A DNA stretch of 64,000 nt from Chryseobacterium sp. OV279 (GTDB lineage Bacteria > Bacteroidota > Bacteroidia > Flavobacteriales > Weeksellaceae). Each line of letters begins with the position of its first letter. Within the stretch, counting starts at the first letter, position 1. Both the position numbers and the translations under genes were made by a program. Location of the stretch: NCBI RefSeq assembly GCF_900128945.1, contig NZ_FQUD01000002.1, positions 349,280 to 413,279 on the forward strand, read 5' to 3'. This document shows positions 59,177 through 64,000 of the stretch, piece after piece. The notes beneath the pieces are model-generated. The model saw nothing but the letters and a program-made list of their open reading frames with translations. It was not told the DNA's origin and did not search any database.

Positions 59177-59216
59177 CTAAAACACTCAAACACTCCGACT
59201 CTCAAACACTCAAACT
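59177..59216. repeat. Period-8 array (CTCAAACW)
   Basis: Five octamers read CTAAAACA, CTCAAACA, CTCCGACT, CTCAAACA and CTCAAACT. This is the least degenerate copy of the family. Confidence 0.75.
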
Positions 59217-59406
59217 CAACCAGTAATAGACTTCAATCCTTATTTGATAGCTGTTTCTTTTATTCCTGCCTTGTTTTGTGCAATTTTGAAGTGTTAAACA
59301 AATCAAACGGAATCCACAGGATTGAATAAGATTTGAAGAAGAAAACGACCGATTGCAATAATTAGAATATATATGTGGATGTAAGTATTCTCACTGAAGA
59401 ATGCGG

Positions 59407-59437
59407 ATTGGCTTAATGACCTTAAGCCAATTTTTTT
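59407..59437 (+). terminator. Plus-strand terminator, possibly of an unrecognised small RNA
   Basis: ATTGGCTTAA (59407-59416) pairs with TTAAGCCAAT (59422-59431), followed by a run of T. The last gene upstream on this strand ended at 59039, and 59217-59406 has no coding signal, so a small RNA or readthrough from the LytTR operon is possible. Confidence 0.55.
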
Positions 59438-59455
59438 ATGGATCATAGCTTAAAA

Positions 59456-59489
59456 AACATCTCCGGAATCCATGGATTCCGGAGGTGTT
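59456..59489. repeat. 16-bp palindrome (CTCCGGAATCC)
   Basis: The arms AACATCTCCGGAATCC and GGATTCCGGAGGTGTT (one G-T pair) are separated by AT. It lies between the terminator at 59407 and the palindrome at 59550. Confidence 0.8.
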
Positions 59490-59549
59490 TTAATTATGTT
59501 TTTAGGATTAATCCGAGTTCCGGATACATCAATTTCCTGAGTGAGATCT

Positions 59550-59582
59550 ATCCTTGTCAAGGTTCGAAACCTTGACAAGGAT
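59550..59582. repeat. CTTGTCAAGG palindrome, copy 3
   Basis: Arms ATCCTTGTCAAGGTT and AAACCTTGACAAGGAT surround CG, almost identical to 33719-33751. It ends 8 bp from the lgt stop codon and may serve as its terminator. Confidence 0.85.
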
Positions 59583-59589
59583 TATAGGA

Positions 59590-60426
59590 TTAAGAAACTT
59601 TTATTTCTCTTTTATCACGAATACTTTTAATAATAAAAAACAGTCCCAAAAACAGGAAAGGGATACTTAAAATCTGTCCCATATTCAGGCTCATTCCTCT
59701 TTCAAAATCCACCTGGTCTACTTTGATAAATTCTACGAAGAATCGAACAATAAAAATAAGCAGGGTAGTGATTCCGAAGTAGAAACCTTTTCCCACCTTA
59801 AAGATGTTTTTCGTATAAATAAAATATACGACAAGGAAGATCGTAAGGTAAGAAATCGCCTCATACAGCTGCGCAGGATGTCTCGGGATATTATCTACAT
59901 GTCTGAATATAAACGCCCAGGGAGCATCAGAAGGGGTTCCAATAATCTCAGAATTCATCAGATTTCCAAACCTGATAAATGCTCCGGCTAAAGGAGTTGC
60001 AATAGCGATGACATCCAGAACGGTCATGAACTTGATCGAGAATTTTCTGGCATAAACCAGAAGCATAATGATCAGCCCGATTCCGCCACCATGGCTTGCC
60101 AGTCCGGCATATCCTGAAAAATGATACGCTCCGTCAGCCCCTTTCTGGATCGGAAGGAATATTTCGATCGGATGTTGGGAATAATAATCGAAATCATAAA
60201 ACAGGCAGTGTCCTAATCTGGCACCCACTAAAATTCCTATAAATGCATAGGAGAAAAGTGCTTCATGAGCCGGCTGGCTTAGATTTTCTTTTTTATAGAT
60301 GGTTTTTAAGATCGTGTAACATAAAACGAGTCCGGCAAGAAACAGCATCCCGTAATATTTCAGAGGAAACCCGCCGATATTGAAAATTTCGGGACTTACA
60401 TCCCAGTTAACGTATAATAAATTCAT
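59590..60426 (-). CDS. lgt: Prolipoprotein diacylglyceryl transferase
   Basis: This 278-residue inner-membrane enzyme moves diacylglycerol from phosphatidylglycerol to the lipobox Cys of lipoproteins, the first step of their maturation. It has about seven transmembrane helices and the Lgt signature in GAFIRFGNLMNSEIIG (~152-167), with the conserved Arg/Asn/Glu set. An HPAQLYEA block is also present. It is monocistronic with a TATATTTG element upstream. It serves the several lipoproteins in this window. Confidence 0.96.
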   Translation of the reverse strand: MNLLYVNWDVSPEIFNIGGFPLKYYGMLFLAGLVLCYTILKTIYKKENLSQPAHEALFSYAFIGILVGARLGHCLFYDFDYYSQHPIEIFLPIQKGADGAYHFSGYAGLASHGGGIGLIIMLLVYARKFSIKFMTVLDVIAIATPLAGAFIRFGNLMNSEIIGTPSDAPWAFIFRHVDNIPRHPAQLYEAISYLTIFLVVYFIYTKNIFKVGKGFYFGITTLLIFIVRFFVEFIKVDQVDFERGMSLNMGQILSIPFLFLGLFFIIKSIRDKREIKVS

Positions 60427-60458
60427 TGATGATAATTGTAGAATTACTTTTTAGGGGA

Positions 60459-60466
60459 CAAATATA
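60459..60466 (-). promoter_or_regulatory. lgt -7 promoter element
   Basis: The plus strand reads CAAATATA, giving TATATTTG, an exact match 33 bp before the ATG. Confidence 0.5.
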
Positions 60467-60544
60467 GCAGGATATAGCCGTTTTTAAGGAATAGAAGATA
60501 AACTTTAGGATATTTTGGGGGAATATATCATGTTTCAATACAAA

Positions 60545-60573
60545 AAAACCTCTCACATCAAGTAAGAGGTTTT
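60545..60573 (-). terminator. csp terminator
   Basis: AAAACCTCT (60545-60553) pairs with AGAGGTTTT (60565-60573). In minus sense it is followed by TTTTTTTG. It lies ~65 bp after the csp stop. Confidence 0.8.
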
Positions 60574-60639
60574 GAACGGACATCGAATGAAAAGTATCGC
60601 TACTGATCAGCCAATGTTCGCCTAAACGTTATATTCAAA

Positions 60640-60834
60640 CTATGCTAACTTTACGTTAACTGCATTTAAACCTTTATCGCTTTTTTGTACTTCGAAAACT
60701 ACTTTATCGTTTTCACGGATAGATCTAGTGTCTAATCCTGAAGAGTGTACAAAAATGTCTTTGCTCCCGTCTGCTGGAGAAATGAATCCGAAACCTTTTG
60801 CTTCGTTGAAAAATTTTACTGTGCCTTCTTGCAT
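60640..60834 (-). CDS. Cold-shock protein CspA-like
   Basis: This 64-residue single cold-shock domain begins MQEGTVKFFNEAKGFGFIS, with RNP1 (KGFGFI) and RNP2 (DIFVHSS) both intact. It is an RNA chaperone that binds single-stranded nucleic acid. It lies 89 bp downstream of the DEAD-box helicase gene on the same strand, with a small hairpin (TTTTCTGA/TCAGAAAA, 60878-60899) but no T tract between. The pair is therefore likely co-transcribed from the leader at 62046-62443. Confidence 0.93.
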   Translation of the reverse strand: MQEGTVKFFNEAKGFGFISPADGSKDIFVHSSGLDTRSIRENDKVVFEVQKSDKGLNAVNVKLA

Positions 60835-60923
60835 TGTAATTGTATTAAAAATTGTTGTATTAATTATTTTGTGGACCTTTTCTGAAACGTCTCAGAAAAT
60901 TCCGGGTATTATATTATTGTGAT

Positions 60924-62045
60924 TTAATGTATATATTGTAGTTTTCCGACAGGCATGATAAATCCTATCAGCTTTTGGATATTCGTTAAGTCAGAACGTT
61001 CTCCTTCGTCACAGAAAGAAACCGCTGTTCCTTTTCCTGTTCTTCCTGCCCTTTTGATCCTGTGAATATAGGTTTCAGGAACATCGGGAAGTTCGTAATT
61101 GACTACGTAAGGAAGTTCCTCAATATCAATCCCTCTGGCTGCGATATCAGTAGCTACCAGAACACGGATCTTACTGTTTTTGAAATCTTCCACGGCCTGC
61201 TGTCTTGCGGTCTGTGATTTATTCCCATGGATAGCGGCTGCAAAAATTCCTGTACGTTCCAATTGTTTAACCAGTTTGTCTGCGCCTTGCTTGGTGCGGG
61301 TAAAAACCAGTGAACGTAAAATGGATACATCCTGCAGGATATTGATCAGCAGATCTGTTTTCTTGGTCTTTTCAACAAAGTAAACGGACTGATTAATGGT
61401 CTGAACCGGTGATGAAACCGAATCTACCGTAATTTCTGCCGGGTTATTCAGCATACTGTCCCCAAATTTGCGGACATCCGACGGCATGGTGGCGGAAAAA
61501 AATAAAGTCTGTCTTTTTTGAGAGATAAGCTTAAGGATCTTTTTCACATCGTCTGCAAATCCCATATCAAGCATTCTGTCTGCTTCATCCAGAACCAGTA
61601 TTTCGATTTTGGAAAGATCGATATGTCTCTGGCTTACCAGATTCAACAGTCTTTCGGGAGTTGCAATAAGGATATCCACTCTTTTTCTCAGAGCGGCCAG
61701 CTGGCTTCCTGATAAAACGCCTCCAAAGATGGAAAGCTGGGATAAGGGTAAATATTTGCTGTATACTTTAAAACTTTCTTCCAGTTGCAGGACCAATTCC
61801 CGGGTTGGAGTTAATATTAAAGTACGTATTTCTTTATGATCGGGTGTATTTCTTTTTAACAGCTGCAGAATAGGCATGGCAAATGCCGCAGTTTTTCCTG
61901 AACCGGTTTGAGCATATCCTATAACATCCCTTCCCGCTAAAATGTGTGGAACAGCCATGTACTGTATCTCTGTGGGCTTGGAATATCCGGCTTCTGTAAC
62001 GGCGCGGACTATAGGATTTATTAAATTTAAATTTTTAAAACTCAT
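60924..62045 (-). CDS. DEAD-box RNA helicase, RhlE/CsdA-like
   Basis: This 373-residue helicase has motif Q (GYSKPTEIQYMAVP), motif I (AQTGSGKTAAFA), Ia (PTRELVLQ), II (LDEADRMLDMGF), III (SAT), IV-V (VATDIAARGID) and VI (HRIKRAGRTGK). It lacks the long basic C-terminal tail of many RhlE proteins. It unwinds RNA duplexes, and in cold shock such helicases act with CspA proteins in ribosome assembly and mRNA decay. The long homologous leader upstream and the csp gene downstream fit a cold-shock operon. Confidence 0.95.
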   Translation of the reverse strand: MSFKNLNLINPIVRAVTEAGYSKPTEIQYMAVPHILAGRDVIGYAQTGSGKTAAFAMPILQLLKRNTPDHKEIRTLILTPTRELVLQLEESFKVYSKYLPLSQLSIFGGVLSGSQLAALRKRVDILIATPERLLNLVSQRHIDLSKIEILVLDEADRMLDMGFADDVKKILKLISQKRQTLFFSATMPSDVRKFGDSMLNNPAEITVDSVSSPVQTINQSVYFVEKTKKTDLLINILQDVSILRSLVFTRTKQGADKLVKQLERTGIFAAAIHGNKSQTARQQAVEDFKNSKIRVLVATDIAARGIDIEELPYVVNYELPDVPETYIHRIKRAGRTGKGTAVSFCDEGERSDLTNIQKLIGFIMPVGKLQYIH

Positions 62046-62443
62046 TGTAATCTACCGGACATCCGGTTCTGAGTGGCCAAATCGGTTAAGATCTGAATTG
62101 TTGTCTTGTTTAAAAATAATGGCTATCCAACGGGATAAGCACTATCTTTAATTATTATTTTACTTTGCATTAACTTTGACAATAAATTCATTTTTAGGAA
62201 TATATTTGCTGAGCTTTGCAATATCGTATCGTTCTCATTCTTAAAGCAGGATCTGATCAATCCGTACTGTTCTGAATTTTATAACTACTTTTTTTTAACC
62301 TGAAAACCAAGGAAGCAGTATTAAAAATTATTTTAAAAAATAAGTTTTAATTGGGCAGCTGAAAAAGCAAAACTGAAAGAGAAAAATGAAGATTTTAAAC
62401 TATTACAGAATAGCAAAAGGCAGAGGCCTGTTTTTATAAATGC
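62046..62443 (-). ncRNA. Candidate cold-shock 5' leader RNA, copy 2
   Basis: The ~398-nt predicted leader of the helicase-csp mRNA begins after TAGTTTTG (62448-62455). Its 5' part (62355-62429) is homologous to 55133-55201: GGCCTCTGCCTTTTGC, then TTTCAGTTTTGCTTTTTCAG in minus sense. The remaining ~300 nt to the ATG is not obviously shared. The gap holds no protein-coding signal. Confidence 0.6.
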
Positions 62444-62447
62444 TTTG

Positions 62448-62455
62448 CAAAACTA
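62448..62455 (-). promoter_or_regulatory. -7 promoter element of the helicase operon
   Basis: The plus strand reads CAAAACTA, giving TAGTTTTG on the minus strand, an exact TAnnTTTG match. It aligns with the element at 55215-55222, and TTGATAATCAA is shared farther upstream (62491-62503). Confidence 0.6.
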
Positions 62456-62490
62456 CAATAAAGAAATCGAATAATAATTAGTTTAAATAA

Positions 62491-62520
62491 TTGATTATCA
62501 AAAATTTATTCGTAGCTTTC
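62491..62520 (+). promoter_or_regulatory. Candidate promoter of the glycosyltransferase gene
   Basis: TTG (62491-62493) is followed after 19 bp by TAGCTTTC (62513-62520), one mismatch from TAnnTTTG. The -33 region overlaps the TTGATTATCAA motif shared with the cold-shock promoters, so the two divergent promoters may influence each other. Confidence 0.4.
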
Positions 62521-62570
62521 GCACGTTAACTGAATTGTTTGCACCCGCGGATGATTTTAAATCCGTAGTT

Positions 62571-63518
62571 ATGCAGACTTCCGTTCCTACACCCAGCCCC
62601 CGGCCTCAAGTTCTGGAATCTCACTCAGACCAGCATGTGAGAATTGCCTACTTTATTATGGTTCATCATAAGCCGGAAGTTTTCAAAGCCATGTTTCAGA
62701 AGATTTATACGAGAGATCAGTTTTACCTGATTCATATCGACCGGAAGGCTAAGGAGGAGATCACGGATGAGATTCAGATGTACCTTGTTCAGTTTCCCAA
62801 CGTCTACATTCTGGAGAGTATCAACATCGTTTCCGGCGGATTCAGTATGATTCAGGCCGAGCTTGATGCCATGGAGTTTCTGCTTAATGTAAGCCAGGAA
62901 TGGGACTATTTCGTTAATCTGAGCGGTGAAGACTATCCTTTAAAATCGCAGAATATCATCAGGAAATTCCTTACCGCGAACAAAGGTAGAAATTATCTTT
63001 TCTATTATGACCAGAAGTTTTACCGTCCGGATACGCTGCAGAGGATTCAGAATCATTTCACGGAACTTTCCTATAAGATCTCATCTCTTATGTACAAAAG
63101 AGAATTTATGAAGGGAGTGACGCCTTATATTGGAGGGAAGTGGGTGATTTTCACCAGAGATACCTGCGCTTTTCTCGCCAATAATAAAAGGGTGATGAAT
63201 TTTGAGGATTATTACCTTCATACATTTCTCCCGGCAGAATCATTTTTTCAGACCGTTCTGATGAATACCTCGTTCAATGATCTCATTGTGAATGATGACA
63301 AAAGAGCTGTCATTGAAAAATCGATATTTGGAAAGAAACAGACCTCAAATGAACTCATTGTCTATTTGAAAGCCACGAATCATCTTTTTATCAGAAAAAT
63401 CAATGATAAAACGGAAGAAGAAGTGCTGAAGTACATTGCAGAAAGCTATGACTTTCCTTTGCCGAATGTGAATGAAGTGGAAAGAGAGCTGAAAATAGAC
63501 AGAAGACAGGACAACTAA
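62571..63518 (+). CDS. Core-2/I-branching type glycosyltransferase (GT14-like)
   Basis: This 315-residue protein begins, after a Pro/Ser-rich start (MQTSVPTPSPRPQ), with HVRIAYFIMVHHKPEVFKAMF and FYLIHIDRKAKEE, followed by the GGFSMIQAELDAMEFLL block and NLSGEDYPLKSQ. These are hallmarks of the beta-1,6-N-acetylglucosaminyltransferase-like family. It probably adds a sugar to a surface polysaccharide or glycoprotein. I choose the ATG at 62571 over the upstream TTG at 62535. It is a single gene with no other glycan genes nearby. Confidence 0.85.
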   Translation: MQTSVPTPSPRPQVLESHSDQHVRIAYFIMVHHKPEVFKAMFQKIYTRDQFYLIHIDRKAKEEITDEIQMYLVQFPNVYILESINIVSGGFSMIQAELDAMEFLLNVSQEWDYFVNLSGEDYPLKSQNIIRKFLTANKGRNYLFYYDQKFYRPDTLQRIQNHFTELSYKISSLMYKREFMKGVTPYIGGKWVIFTRDTCAFLANNKRVMNFEDYYLHTFLPAESFFQTVLMNTSFNDLIVNDDKRAVIEKSIFGKKQTSNELIVYLKATNHLFIRKINDKTEEEVLKYIAESYDFPLPNVNEVERELKIDRRQDN

Positions 63519-63618
63519 CTGAAATTACTTAAAATATTCCCCCGATTTCCTTGCCCCCGGCTTTAATAAAACCTCCTGCTATTAACAAGAGGCTAATGAA
63601 CATATAAACTGTTCCAAC

Positions 63619-63789
63619 TTAAATGTTCTTAAATCGTACATCAAGACTTTGAATATCGTTATTTGAAATAATTTCATTAAAATCCCCATGACGGGGATAG
63701 TAGAAATATAAAGTATTGTGTTTTTTTATAAGTCCTATTTCTGTATTAAATGTAGGGCATTCAAAATGAATACTATCACAAAAAATCAT
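63619..63789 (-). CDS. Small 56-residue hypothetical protein
   Basis: A minus-strand frame begins ATG at 63789, directly after an in-frame stop, and reads MIFCDSIHFECPTFNTEIGL through to SLDVRFKNI. The composition is protein-like, with ordered hydrophobic and aromatic residues rather than low complexity. I recognise no family. It could be a small protein or the C-terminal fragment of a longer broken gene. It is the only coding signal in the last 480 bp. Confidence 0.4.
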   Translation of the reverse strand: MIFCDSIHFECPTFNTEIGLIKKHNTLYFYYPRHGDFNEIISNNDIQSLDVRFKNI

Positions 63790-64000
63790 TTATTTTCAGT
63801 GAGTTATGGCTTTGAAGCGTCGTAGAACAGAATGCAGATGATTCTTTTTAAACCGACATTTCTAGAGAATGATGAAAAAAATAAGGGTATTATTTGAATT
63901 AATGCACCATCCATGCTACTATTCAAAGTAGAGGATCTATGGGGATTCGGTGAAAAAGTAGTAGAGTAGGTCTAGATTCCGCCCATCACATACATATTCT
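63790..64000. other. Terminal stretch without a recognised gene
   Basis: AT-rich DNA with stop codons in all plus frames. Two short plus-strand fragments (MKKIRVLFELMHHPCYYSK, and VEDLWGFGEKVVE in another frame) look like fragments of protein but are interrupted. They might be the remains of a degraded gene or chance. The window ends here, so nothing further can be decided. Confidence 0.25.

Noticed and set aside
59550..59582. tRNA-like GGTTCGAAACC
   Set aside because: This is the centre of a palindrome with no acceptor or anticodon arms; no tRNA was found anywhere in the window.

Overview
This 64 kb window is an AT-rich chromosomal segment from a member of the Bacteroidota, family Weeksellaceae, most likely Chryseobacterium or a close relative. 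The evidence is the gldD gliding/T9SS lipoprotein beside mutY, T6SS subtype iii sheath proteins, many MKK...AQ signal peptides, promoters with the Bacteroidota -7 element TAnnTTTG, few Shine-Dalgarno sequences, and two LytS/LytTR pairs with His_kinase-type sensors. I saw no rRNA, tRNA, prophage, intact IS element or CRISPR array. The chromosome is ordinary in gene content but unusually rich in small dispersed intergenic repeats.

Layout. 1-9.2 kb: a partial TPR protein, an outer-membrane barrel and a putative surface lipoprotein, tyrS, an orphan ECF sigma factor, lipA, a 165-bp tandem repeat, and a divergent AraC regulator/MFS exporter pair. 9.3-17 kb: a STAS-like protein, an FAD oxidoreductase, then four envelope genes on the minus strand (vWA, MuiA-like, SIMPL, amidohydrolase). 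Each of their three transcription units is preceded by the same pair of ACTTGGTG direct repeats 21 bp apart, which looks like a LytTR-regulated local regulon. 17.1-21.8 kb: a TPR histidine kinase and a LytTR response regulator separated by three genes. 21.8-32.5 kb: a lipocalin, CinA, a 1132-residue GH18-NodB-GT2 fusion and two tandem M13 peptidases. 32.5-36 kb: an unknown gene and the T6SS sheath pair tssB-tssC. 36-43 kb: a small lipoprotein, mutY, gldD, a PfkB kinase, surA, a nitronate monooxygenase and an alpha/beta hydrolase. 44-48.2 kb: an HD phosphohydrolase with a rhodanese, queG, and a three-gene cell-envelope cluster including an L,D-transpeptidase. 48.4-54.4 kb: an RND tripartite efflux operon. 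54.5-62.5 kb: a cold-shock-domain gene, an SDR, DoxX, a second LytS/LytTR pair, lgt, and a csp/DEAD-box helicase operon. 62.5-64 kb: a core-2/I-branching type glycosyltransferase and a mostly empty tail.

Two regulatory observations stand out. First, the 21-bp-spaced direct repeats occur upstream of muiA-vWA, SIMPL and the amidohydrolase/kinase intergenic region, with identical distances to the start codon in two cases. Second, the cold-shock-domain gene at 54.5 kb and the helicase-csp operon at 61-62 kb carry homologous long 5' leaders that begin just after matching TAnnTTTG promoters, a candidate cold-shock leader RNA family.

The intergenic repeats fall into several families: GGTGGCT palindrome pairs, CTTGTCAAGG palindromes, terminal-inverted-repeat elements, degenerate period-7 arrays and a degenerate period-8 CTCAAACW array seen at four places. 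Coordinates were read by eye. Family calls rest on motif recognition, not database searches.
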